This document shows positions 1 to 7,108 of a DNA stretch of 45,481 bases, piece after piece. Both the position numbers and the translations under genes were made by a program. A model generated the notes under the pieces. The model ran no database searches and was not told the DNA's origin. It saw nothing but the letters and a program-made list of their open reading frames with translations. The stretch spans positions 1 through 45,481 of the forward strand of contig CAMAPP010000005.1 of the NCBI GenBank assembly GCA_945860095.1. The letters run 5' to 3'. The stretch is from Rhizobium sp. Q54. Lineage in GTDB: Bacteria > Pseudomonadota > Alphaproteobacteria > CADEGL01. Every line of letters starts with the position of its first letter. Position 1 is the first letter of the stretch.

Positions 1-178
1 GCGCCGGCGCGCCGGCGCGACCGAACACCCAATAGCCGCTCGCGAGCGCGACGAGCAGCAAAGCGGCGGCGACCCATTTCGTGCGCGCGGATTGGGCCCG
101 CAAGCGCTCGGTCGCGCGGACCAATCCCTGGCCTGGACCGCCCGGCGGATTTTCGGGCGGACGGGAGAATTCGTTCAT
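1..178 (-). CDS. Membrane-anchored protein of unknown function (N-terminus only)
   Basis: Only the first 59 codons are inside the window; the gene runs off the left edge. The protein starts MNEFSRPPENPPGG, a proline/glycine-rich cytoplasmic stretch. A basic stretch follows (about residues 20-36), then one hydrophobic segment (about 37-50, WVAAALLLVALASGYWVF), so it is probably a single-pass membrane protein with the N-terminus inside. I do not recognise a family. The ATG at 178 is the first start in frame, and the 120 bp between it and the end of hrpB gives room for its own promoter. Confidence 0.55.
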   Translation of the reverse strand, partial: MNEFSRPPENPPGGPGQGLVRATERLRAQSARTKWVAAALLLVALASGYWVFGRAGAPA

Positions 179-250
179 GACTTGTTTCCTTGCCGCGCCC
201 GGCGCGGCTGCGGGGGAAATTAGCCGATTCCGCCCGCTGGGTCTATTTTT

Positions 251-267
251 TTATCGCCAGGCGATAA
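251..267. promoter_or_regulatory. 17-bp perfect palindrome upstream of the partial membrane gene
   Basis: TTATCGCCAGGCGATAA has 8-bp arms around one central base and sits next to a run of seven T (244-252). It lies about 75-90 bp upstream of the leftward gene starting at 178 and about 30 bp past the hrpB stop. The size and symmetry suit a dimeric regulator site. As RNA it could also fold with a 6-bp stem, but on the hrpB strand no U-run follows, so it is a poor terminator. Function is inferred from symmetry alone. Confidence 0.35.
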
Positions 268-298
268 CACCGATGCCCGTCTTATACAGGCCTGGGGC

Positions 299-2809
299 TT
301 ATGTCCGACTGCGGGGTCGCAATGGCAAGGCCAACAAAGGATCTTCCGGCCAGGGGTGCTTGGGGTACCGCCCGCGCATCTCGCCGCGCACCTGAATATA
401 GGAATTCGTCCAAAAGCTCGCCAGATCGCTCGTGACCGCCACCGGCCGACGGGCCGGGGACAGGAGTTCCAGCGTCAGCGACGCCCTGCCGCCCGCGATG
501 ACCGGGGTCGCGGCCATGCCGAAAACCTCTTGCAGGCGGACCCGCACGGTCGGGCCGCGCTCGGAGGCGTAGTCGATGGCATGGGATGCGCCCGTCGGCA
601 GGGTGCAGCGTTCGGGCGCGAGCGCCACCATCGGGCCGCGCAGCGCGCGCGGGATGGCGTCGCCGAGCACGGCGGCGAGATCGAGGCGCGCGAGATGGGC
701 GCGTCGGCTCATGCCCGCGAGATAGGGCACGAGCCAGTCCTCGAGCGAGGCAGTCAATGCGCCGTCGCCGAGATCGGGCCAGGGGTCCTCGGGAAATGTC
801 CGCCGCAGGAAGGCGATGCGCGCCTGCAAGGCGCGCGCGCCATCGCTCCACGGTAGGCAGCCGAGGCCGATTGCGCGCACGCCCTCGGCCATGGCGGCGG
901 CGACGCGCGCGGGATCGGCGTTCTCGAGTTTGCGCTCCTCGAGGACGAGCGCGCCGAAACGGCGTTGGCGGCGTTGGGTCACCGCTTCGGCGCGCGCCTC
1001 CCAATGGACGTGCTCGACCTCCGCGATGCGCGTCGCGAACTGGCGTTCAATGTCCGCGCGCGCAAGCGGTGCCGCGAGGAATATTCGCGCGTCGCCGCTT
1101 TGTCCGTCGGTTGTCGCCACGGCGAGGAATTCCTCGACCGCCAGGGCGTCGCCTTCGTCGAGCACGCCGCCGCCGCCGCCCGAGAAGCGATAGCGCCGTT
1201 CGCCGCCGCGCCGTTGCGCCACGCGGTCGGGATAGGCCAAGGCCAGAAGCGGGCCCGGGTCGCGCGCTGCGCCCCGCGTCTGCGCGCGTGCGATGCGGCG
1301 AAGCTGGCGGGCGGCCTCGCGCACGCGTTCGCGCGCGCCGTATCCGATGCGCATCCCCGCGCGCCCGCCCTCGCCGCCGCCCGCAAAAACCGTATCCAGC
1401 CGCGTGCGCAGATCGGCATCGCGCGCGCCTTCGAGCACGTCGCGTTCCGACAGCACAGCCGCGAGATCGCAAGCAAGGCCGCGCGCCGCCGCGTCGGGCG
1501 CCGCCTCGATCATGTGCGCCAAGCGCGGATGCAGCGGCAGAGCCGCCATCGCCTTGCCGAGCTTGGTGATGCCGCCCGCCTCGTCGAGCGCACCGAGTGC
1601 GATCAGAAGCGCCCGCGCCTGGCCGAACGCGGCCTCGGGCGGTGGGTCGATCCAGACAAGGGCGCCCGGATCGCGCGCGCCCCAAGCCGCCAATTCGAGC
1701 GCGAGCGGCGCCAGATCCGCCTGCAGGATTTCCGGTGTGTCGTGGCGGGCAAGGGCGCGCTCCTCCGCCGGCGTCCACAGGCGGTAGCATATCCCCGGCC
1801 CCAGCCGCCCGGCGCGGCCGCGCCTTTGCTCGGCGGCGGCGGCGGACACGCGCACGGTGTCGAGCCGCGTCATGCCGGTGCTGGGATCGAAGCGCGGCAC
1901 CCGCTTGTATCCGCCATCGACCACGACGGCGATGCCGTCGATGGTCAGGCTGGTTTCGGCGATCGTCGTCGCCAGCACGACCTTGCGCATCCCAGGCGGC
2001 GCCGGCGCGATGGCCCGGTCTTGCGTCGCAACCGGCAGAGCGCCGTAAAGCGGCGCGACCTCGACATCGTCCGGCAGGGCGCCCGCCGCCAAAGCGGCGG
2101 CGGTGCGCCGGATATCCGCCTCGCCCGGCAGGAAGCCGAGCACGCTGCCCGTGGTTTCGCCGAGGGCACGGCGCACGGCCGCGGCCATGTCGTCGGCCAG
2201 GCGCGTGTTCCGGCCGCGGGGCAAATGCCGGGTCTCGACCGGGTATTGCCGACCGGGCACCTCGATGCGGCTCGCCCCGCCGAGGCGATCGGCCAAGTTT
2301 CCGGCGTCCAGGGTTGCGGACATGACAAGGACGCGAAGATCGGGCCGCAGCGCTTGGCGCGCGTCGAGGGTCAAGGCGAGCGCCAAATCGCCGTCCAGGC
2401 TCCGCTCGTGGAACTCGTCGAAGACCACGAGACCCACGCCTTCGAGCGCCGGATCGTCTTGCAACCGCCGGGTTAGAATGCCTTCGGTCACCACCAGAAT
2501 GCGTGTGCACGCGCTCGCGCGCGAATCGAAGCGCACGCGGTAACCCACGGTTTCCCCGACATCTTCGCCAAGCGTCGCGGCCATGTACCGGGCGGCCGCG
2601 CGCGCCGCCAGGCGTCTTGGTTCGAGCATGACGATGGTGCCCGCGAGCCACGGCGCGTCCAGAAGCGCGAGCGGCACGCGCGTCGTTTTTCCGGCGCCAG
2701 GGGATGCGACCAGAACCACCGGGCGGCCTTCGCCAAGCGCCGCAGCGAGCCGCGGAAGTGCGTCATCCACGGGCAGATTGGGGCCGTTCGATGTTTTAGT
2801 TCTTGTCAA
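299..2809 (-). CDS. hrpB: ATP-dependent RNA helicase HrpB
   Basis: An 836-residue DEAH-type helicase, the usual length for HrpB. Visible motifs: the P-loop SPGAGKTT at about residues 36-43, motif Ia LEPRRLAAR near 62-70, the DEFH box at 131-134 (VVFDEFHERSLDGD), the SAT motif (MSATLDAG), and the helicase C motif QRRGRAGRLGPGICYRLW. The long C-terminal part with PWSDGARALQARIAFLR and LPTGASHAIDY is typical of HrpB rather than HrpA. HrpB-type proteins are cytoplasmic and thought to act in RNA metabolism, but their substrates are poorly defined. It is transcribed leftward and divergently from the HU-like gene, with 163 bp between the two starts. Family identity is firm; the exact start could be a few residues further in. 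Confidence 0.95.
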   Translation of the reverse strand: MTRTKTSNGPNLPVDDALPRLAAALGEGRPVVLVASPGAGKTTRVPLALLDAPWLAGTIVMLEPRRLAARAAARYMAATLGEDVGETVGYRVRFDSRASACTRILVVTEGILTRRLQDDPALEGVGLVVFDEFHERSLDGDLALALTLDARQALRPDLRVLVMSATLDAGNLADRLGGASRIEVPGRQYPVETRHLPRGRNTRLADDMAAAVRRALGETTGSVLGFLPGEADIRRTAAALAAGALPDDVEVAPLYGALPVATQDRAIAPAPPGMRKVVLATTIAETSLTIDGIAVVVDGGYKRVPRFDPSTGMTRLDTVRVSAAAAEQRRGRAGRLGPGICYRLWTPAEERALARHDTPEILQADLAPLALELAAWGARDPGALVWIDPPPEAAFGQARALLIALGALDEAGGITKLGKAMAALPLHPRLAHMIEAAPDAAARGLACDLAAVLSERDVLEGARDADLRTRLDTVFAGGGEGGRAGMRIGYGARERVREAARQLRRIARAQTRGAARDPGPLLALAYPDRVAQRRGGERRYRFSGGGGGVLDEGDALAVEEFLAVATTDGQSGDARIFLAAPLARADIERQFATRIAEVEHVHWEARAEAVTQRRQRRFGALVLEERKLENADPARVAAAMAEGVRAIGLGCLPWSDGARALQARIAFLRRTFPEDPWPDLGDGALTASLEDWLVPYLAGMSRRAHLARLDLAAVLGDAIPRALRGPMVALAPERCTLPTGASHAIDYASERGPTVRVRLQEVFGMAATPVIAGGRASLTLELLSPARRPVAVTSDLASFWTNSYIQVRGEMRGRYPKHPWPEDPLLALPLRPRSRT

Positions 2810-2933
2810 GCGGACAGCCGGCTCGGAAGCGAAAAATCACATACACCTCGAAAAGCCAAGAAATATGGGCGATTCCACGCTTCGTGTGTTGAAAAATGCA
2901 GCGCGTTGTGATTCCGTGTTCTTACTGCAAGTC

Positions 2934-2950
2934 GCGGGGAATGACCCCGC
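2934..2950 (+). promoter_or_regulatory. Leader hairpin just upstream of the HU-like gene's ribosome binding site
   Basis: GCGGGG (2934-2939) and CCCCGC (2945-2950) pair around the 5-nt loop AATGA, ending 9 nt before the GGAGG Shine-Dalgarno (2960-2964). A stem this close to the ribosome site could affect translation or transcript stability. The role is inferred from position; no promoter was identified with confidence in the 163-bp divergent region. Confidence 0.35.
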
Positions 2951-2972
2951 ACGCTCATTGGAGGATGTTTAC

Positions 2973-3278
2973 ATGGCAGACAAGAAAGCAGGAAAGGCGA
3001 AGCCCCCCGTCACGTTGAAGCATTTGTCCGCCGCGCTCGCCGATGCCCACGGCATGACGAAGAAGCAGACGGAAGCCGTGCTTGGCGGATTGGTGGATCT
3101 TGTAACGAAGCACCTGAAGAAGGGTGACAAGATCCGCATGGCGGGCCTCGGAATCCTGCAAGTGCGCAACCGCTCGGCGCGCATGGGCCGCAACCCGGCG
3201 ACGGGCGAAGCCATCAAGATCAAGGCCAGCAAGAAGGTCGCGTTCCGCGCGGCGAAGGAATTGAAGGAAGCCGTCTAA
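2973..3278 (+). CDS. HU/IHF-family (DNABII) DNA-binding protein
   Basis: A 101-residue basic protein of the DNABII family, which bends DNA and organises the nucleoid. After a lysine-rich lead of about 13 residues it shows the helical dimerisation part (LKHLSAALADAHGMTKKQTEAVL), the GDKIRMAGLGILQVRNR beta region and the arm RMGRNPATGEAIKIKASKKVAFRAAKELKEAV, with the conserved RNPATGE proline/arginine tip that intercalates into DNA. The ATG at 2973 was chosen because GGAGG lies 8 nt upstream. Longer in-frame extensions run through the hrpB divergent region and are unlikely. It is monocistronic and followed at once by a strong hairpin. It could be HU proper or a divergent HU paralogue; the lysine-rich N-terminus is slightly unusual. 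Confidence 0.9.
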   Translation: MADKKAGKAKPPVTLKHLSAALADAHGMTKKQTEAVLGGLVDLVTKHLKKGDKIRMAGLGILQVRNRSARMGRNPATGEAIKIKASKKVAFRAAKELKEAV

Positions 3279-3291
3279 GAATACGGCGCCA

Positions 3292-3322
3292 CCGCCCCGC
3301 GCCCGGAAAAGGCGCGGGGCGG
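3292..3322 (+). terminator. Strong hairpin terminator after the HU-like gene
   Basis: A perfect 12-bp GC stem (CCGCCCCGCGCC / GGCGCGGGGCGG) with loop CGGAAAA starts 14 nt after the stop. The nearest T-rich run (3338-3346) is about 15 nt beyond the stem, so the U-tract is displaced. It is still the best terminator candidate in the window. Confidence 0.7.
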
Positions 3323-3424
3323 CGCGCGCCCGCGGCATTTCTTTTTCGCGGCAACTGCGATTTTCGCAGCCGAGCATGCCGAGCGCGCGCCTCGATCTCG
3401 ACATGATTTTTTTCGCCCGACGTT

Positions 3425-3546
3425 TTGGGAATTTGGCCTCCGCCACTGTCTTGGGATTTTGGCTTCCGCCATGGCGGGTCCGGCGCGTCGCATGGGGCTA
3501 GGCGTCGGCGCGCGGCCGCGCGCATGGGGCTTTGCGTCGCCGCGCG
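3425..3546 (+). repeat. Two adjacent imperfect direct-repeat pairs (26-bp and 32-bp spacing)
   Basis: TTGGGAATTTGGCCTCCGCC (from 3425) recurs as TTGGGATTTTGGCTTCCGCC (from 3451), with 4 differences over 24 bp. GCATGGGGCTAGGCGTCGGC (from 3490) recurs as GCATGGGGCTTTGCGTCGCC (from 3522), spacing 32. They sit directly before the 17-bp array, so most of the 391-bp gap before the RidA-like gene is made of duplicated segments. No coding sequence is recognised in this gap. Confidence 0.6.
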
Positions 3547-3552
3547 CACTCG

Positions 3553-3620
3553 GCCACACTTGCGGCCCAGCCACGCTTGCGGTCTAGCCACATTTGCGGT
3601 TTGGCCACGTTGGCAATCTG
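3553..3620 (+). repeat. 17-bp tandem array, four units
   Basis: Units begin with GCCAC at 3553, 3570, 3587 and 3604, exactly 17 bp apart: GCCACACTTGCGGCCCA, GCCACGCTTGCGGTCTA, GCCACATTTGCGGTTTG, GCCACGTTGGCAATCTG. The last unit is the most diverged. The array ends 49 bp before the ATG of the tandem-RidA gene, so it falls in that gene's promoter or leader. There are no unique spacers, so this is not a CRISPR. Confidence 0.8.
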
Positions 3621-3669
3621 GGATGTCCGCGCATCGTGTGCGCGTGCGGACGCAAAAGATGGGGGCATC

Positions 3670-4902
3670 ATGCCGGTACGAAATATCTGGAGCTTGCCGA
3701 TCGGCCATACGCACGACCTGGCCGCGACCGCGGGCGCGCTGACCTTCGTCGGTGGCGCGGGCGATTTCGATTCGCGCGGCCGCATCCGAAATCCGGGCGA
3801 TCTCGCAAAACAAATCGACGGCACGGCCGCGAATATCGCGGCGGCCTTGGCCGTCGAACATTGCACGCTCGACGACGCGGTGAAGCTCAAGGCGTTCTAC
3901 ACGGCCGGTCCCGAAATCGACGATTGGCACGTCATCGCGGCGCTGGCGCGTCATTTCCCCGCCGACCCCATGCCCGCGATCAGCACGGTTCCGGTGCCGA
4001 TGCAGCCCTGGGCCGGTCAGGCGATCCAGGTCCAGGTCATGGCCCAGCGCGGCTGGCGCGCGCTCGGCGATATCCGCGCCGCGCCGCGGCCCGTACCGCC
4101 CGCCAAGCGCGCCGCGTTCGGCGGGCGCGCGGTCACGGGGGGCTTGCGCGCGGGCGAGTTCATCGCCATCGCCAATCGCACGGCCGAGGACGGCGAAGGC
4201 CGCGTCTCCCACCCGGGCGACGGCGTGGCGCAAAGCCACGCCATCATGGCGATGCACGAAGCGACGCTGGCGGCGCTCGGAGCCTCGTTTCAGGACAGCG
4301 TGAAGATGGAGGGCTATTACTTCGGCACCACGCGCGAGCAATGGGCGCCGCTCGCCAAGGCGCGCGCCAGCCATTTCCGCGAACCCGGCCCGCCCGCGAC
4401 CGTCGTGCCGTGCCAGCTGCTTTATCCGCAGGGGGCCCTGACCAAGATCGAAGTCACCGCCATGCGCGAGCTGTGGAACGGCTTCGACAAATACATCCCG
4501 CGCGAGGACCATTGGCCCAAGCGCGTTTGGGACTGGCCGATTCCCTTGCCGTACCGCCAAGCCATCGGGTTGCGCGATACGATCTGGCTCGGCGGCCAGG
4601 TGCCGTCGCGCCCCTTCAGCAATTCGGGCTTGCGCGTGCTCGAGGGTCAGCTTCAGCCCCAGGTGCGCTTCACCATGAGCTATATCGAGGATCTGCTGCG
4701 CCCCTACGGCCGCAGGCCCGCGGATTTGAAGCTCATGGTTTGCTATTTTGCGTCCTCGGGCGCGCCGGAAGACACCGAGGCCTTTGTGCAAACCCTGGCC
4801 GATTGCGTCGGCGGGGCCTTGCCGCCCATGACTCTCATCGCCCAGCCGAAGATGCATTCGCCCGAGAACACGGTCGAAATCTGGGGCGTCGCGCAATACT
4901 GA
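3670..4902 (+). CDS. Tandem RidA/YjgF-domain protein
   Basis: A 410-residue protein with two YjgF/YER057c/UK114 (RidA-like) lobes: about residues 1-150 (WSLPIGHTHDLAATAGALTF...FVGGAG, TLDDAVKLKAFYT) and about 270-410 (GLRDTIWLGGQVPSRPF..., LKLMVCYFASSG). RidA proteins hydrolyse reactive enamine/imine products of PLP enzymes using a conserved arginine in a PARSCVEV-like strand. Here the matching strands read PMPAISTVPV and LPPMTLIAQ, with no arginine, so classical imine deaminase activity is doubtful. The ATG at 3670 begins the first lobe; longer forms would translate the repeat region. The M81 peptidase starts 43 bp downstream on the same strand, probably one transcript. Family assignment is good, activity unknown. 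Confidence 0.85.
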   Translation: MPVRNIWSLPIGHTHDLAATAGALTFVGGAGDFDSRGRIRNPGDLAKQIDGTAANIAAALAVEHCTLDDAVKLKAFYTAGPEIDDWHVIAALARHFPADPMPAISTVPVPMQPWAGQAIQVQVMAQRGWRALGDIRAAPRPVPPAKRAAFGGRAVTGGLRAGEFIAIANRTAEDGEGRVSHPGDGVAQSHAIMAMHEATLAALGASFQDSVKMEGYYFGTTREQWAPLAKARASHFREPGPPATVVPCQLLYPQGALTKIEVTAMRELWNGFDKYIPREDHWPKRVWDWPIPLPYRQAIGLRDTIWLGGQVPSRPFSNSGLRVLEGQLQPQVRFTMSYIEDLLRPYGRRPADLKLMVCYFASSGAPEDTEAFVQTLADCVGGALPPMTLIAQPKMHSPENTVEIWGVAQY

Positions 4903-4945
4903 GTACCGCCGCTTAGGTCGAGACGGAAAAGACGGAGAATCCGCC

Positions 4946-6445
4946 ATGCGCTTTGTCGCCGCGACGATGAAGCACGAGACGAACACGTTTTCGCCCATCG
5001 CCACGCCCTTGGCGTCCTTCGCCATCGGCCGTCCCTCGGGCAAGCCACCCTCGGGAAGCGAGGCGATCGCGGGATTGACCGGCACGAACACGGGGCTTGC
5101 CGCCTATATCGATCTCGCGCGCGAGGCGGGGGCGGAACTCGTGGTGCCGGTCTCGGGCGGCGCGGCGCCGAGCGGCCCCGTGGCCGACGCGGCGTTCGAG
5201 TATTTTTCGGGCGCGATCCTGGACGCGGTGCGACGGGGCTGCGATGCGCTGTTCCTCGATCTCCACGGCGCGATGGTCACCGAGAGCCACGACGACGGCG
5301 AGGGCGAGCTGTTGCGCCGCATCCGCGCGCTCGCACCCGAATTGCCGATTGCGGTCTCGCTCGACTTCCACACGAACATGAGCCCGGACATGGTCGCGGC
5401 CGCGACCGTGATGACCGGCTATTGCACCTATCCCCATATCGACATGTACGCGACGGCCAAGCGCGCAGGCCGCACCTTGCTGCGCGCGCTCAAGGGCGAA
5501 ATCCGGCCGCGCATCGTCTGGGGCAAGCGGCCCATGCTGACCCACACGCTGAAACAAGCGCCGTCCATGCAGCCGATGAAGGACATCATGGACAAGGCGA
5601 TGGCGGTCGAGGCGGCGGGCTTCGTGCTGAACGCCTCGGTATTCGGGGGCTTTCCCATGGCCGATATCCCCCATGTCGGCCTGACCGCGATCATCGTCGC
5701 GGACGAGGGTCAGATCGCCTTCGCCGAGCGCCTGCGCGACGAATTGCTGGATGAGGCCTGGCGGCGGCGCGCGGATTTTGTCTATGCGTCCGAGCCCCTG
5801 GCAAAGTCCTTCGCGCACGCCAAGACCCTCGAGGGCGGCCCCATCGTATTGGTCGATCACGGCGACAACGTGTTTTCCGGCGGCACCCAGGACGTGATGG
5901 AGACGGTCGCGGAAGCCTTTCGCCAAGGCCTCGCCGACATGGCGGTGGGTCCCATTTGGGACCCGGCGGCGGTCAAGGCCATGGTCAAGGCCGGGGTAGG
6001 CGCCAAGGTGTCGATCAAGCTCGGCGGCCGCACCTCGATGCCCGCGCTCGGCTTGCAGGGCCGACCGATGGAGGTCTCGGGCACCGTGCGGCGCGTGACC
6101 GACGGCCGTTACAAGGTGACGTGCCCGATGAACACGGGCATCACCCTCGATCACGGAATATCGGTTGTGCTCGACACCGGAACGGCGGAAATCCTGGTTT
6201 GTTCCGAGCGCATGGAGGCCTTCGATCTCGGCGTCTTTCGCCACGCGGGCATCGAGCCCACGGCCAAGAAATATTTGCTCATCAAGTCGCGCCAGCATTT
6301 CCGCGCGGGCTTCGAGCCCATCGCCAAGCATGTCGTGCTGCTGTCGGGGCCGGGAGTGACGAGTTCGGATTACTCGCTGTTCCGCTTCGAGCGCGTGCCG
6401 CGCCCGCTCTATCCGCTCGATGCGGACATGCGCCTCAGTACTTGA
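4946..6445 (+). CDS. M81 family metallopeptidase (MlrC-like)
   Basis: A 499-residue protein of the M81 / microcystinase C family. The N-terminus MRFVAATMKHETNTFSPIAT is the family signature. Expected zinc ligands are visible: D140 and H142 in SLDFHTNMS and H164 in TYPHIDMY. The GDNVFSGGTQD stretch marks the C-terminal part. MlrC degrades linear peptide products of microcystin, but most M81 proteins sit in amino-acid or peptide catabolic regions with unknown substrates. It lies in a probable two-gene unit with the tandem RidA protein. Its stop overlaps the end of the convergent transglutaminase-like gene by 11 bp. No signal peptide is seen, so it is probably cytoplasmic. Confidence 0.9.
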   Translation: MRFVAATMKHETNTFSPIATPLASFAIGRPSGKPPSGSEAIAGLTGTNTGLAAYIDLAREAGAELVVPVSGGAAPSGPVADAAFEYFSGAILDAVRRGCDALFLDLHGAMVTESHDDGEGELLRRIRALAPELPIAVSLDFHTNMSPDMVAAATVMTGYCTYPHIDMYATAKRAGRTLLRALKGEIRPRIVWGKRPMLTHTLKQAPSMQPMKDIMDKAMAVEAAGFVLNASVFGGFPMADIPHVGLTAIIVADEGQIAFAERLRDELLDEAWRRRADFVYASEPLAKSFAHAKTLEGGPIVLVDHGDNVFSGGTQDVMETVAEAFRQGLADMAVGPIWDPAAVKAMVKAGVGAKVSIKLGGRTSMPALGLQGRPMEVSGTVRRVTDGRYKVTCPMNTGITLDHGISVVLDTGTAEILVCSERMEAFDLGVFRHAGIEPTAKKYLLIKSRQHFRAGFEPIAKHVVLLSGPGVTSSDYSLFRFERVPRPLYPLDADMRLST

Positions 6446-7091
6446 GCGCGGTCTTGGCGTCCGGCGCACGGTGCTGCAATAGGGCGTTCGCGCGCGTCTC
6501 CATCTCGTCCCGAGGCTTAAGGCGCCGCGCTTGCGCCGCCGTGACGATGGGATGGCGCCGCGCGGCGGACAAAGCGTTCGCGGCCTGCCAGCAATCGTCC
6601 GGATTGGATACCCAGAGCGCGGGATCGAGCGTGCGCATGTCGAAGACGCGCGAATGGCTGCGCAGGGTCTTCTTCGGCCCGCGCGTGTATTCGTGGAAAT
6701 AGGACATCACGAGTTCGCGCGGGCTCCGATAGATGGGATCGCGGTAGCGCAACCAGACGTGATTGGTTTTGGAAATGGCGCCCCAGTGCCGGCCCCGCCG
6801 GAACAGCGCGACCGCGTGATCGTCGTCGCCCGTGGCCTGCATCTCGACGAGCAAGGGCGGCGCGCCCGCGAGCCACAGCGCGCAGGCGGCGACGAAGGCG
6901 CCTTCGAGGCAATGCGCGTGACCCGCGCGCAAAGCACTCGCGACCGACAGGCAGGTATCGCCGCCGGATTCGAAATTGGTCGGAAAGGCCGAGACGAAAT
7001 CCTGGATTCGCTCGGGTGTGCGCAAACGCGCAAGTAACGCCGCCTCGCGCCGCCGAAGCCCCAAGCGGACGCCGAGCGCGATGCCGCGCAA
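6435..7091 (-). CDS. Transglutaminase-like / cysteine-hydrolase-like protein of unknown function
   Basis: About 218 residues. C61 in GHAHCLEGA and H92 in GDDDHAVALF have the spacing and setting of a papain/transglutaminase-like Cys-His pair, and the KTNHVWLRYRDPIY stretch could supply the third residue. No signal peptide or membrane segment is obvious. No in-frame ATG exists between the stop of the upstream oxidoreductase and the conserved region, so I place the start at the TTG at 7091, with a G-rich ribosome site before it, 17 bp after the upstream stop; the start is uncertain by several codons. It is co-directional with the DadA-like gene, suggesting co-transcription. Biochemical role unknown. 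Confidence 0.65.
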   Translation of the reverse strand: MRGIALGVRLGLRRREAALLARLRTPERIQDFVSAFPTNFESGGDTCLSVASALRAGHAHCLEGAFVAACALWLAGAPPLLVEMQATGDDDHAVALFRRGRHWGAISKTNHVWLRYRDPIYRSPRELVMSYFHEYTRGPKKTLRSHSRVFDMRTLDPALWVSNPDDCWQAANALSAARRHPIVTAAQARRLKPRDEMETRANALLQHRAPDAKTALKY

Positions 7092-7108
7092 AATCGTGCC
7101 CCGCCGAT

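Noticed and set aside
965-2476. 503-codon + strand frame opposite hrpB
   Set aside because: No recognisable domain; it is the complement of a well-supported helicase gene.
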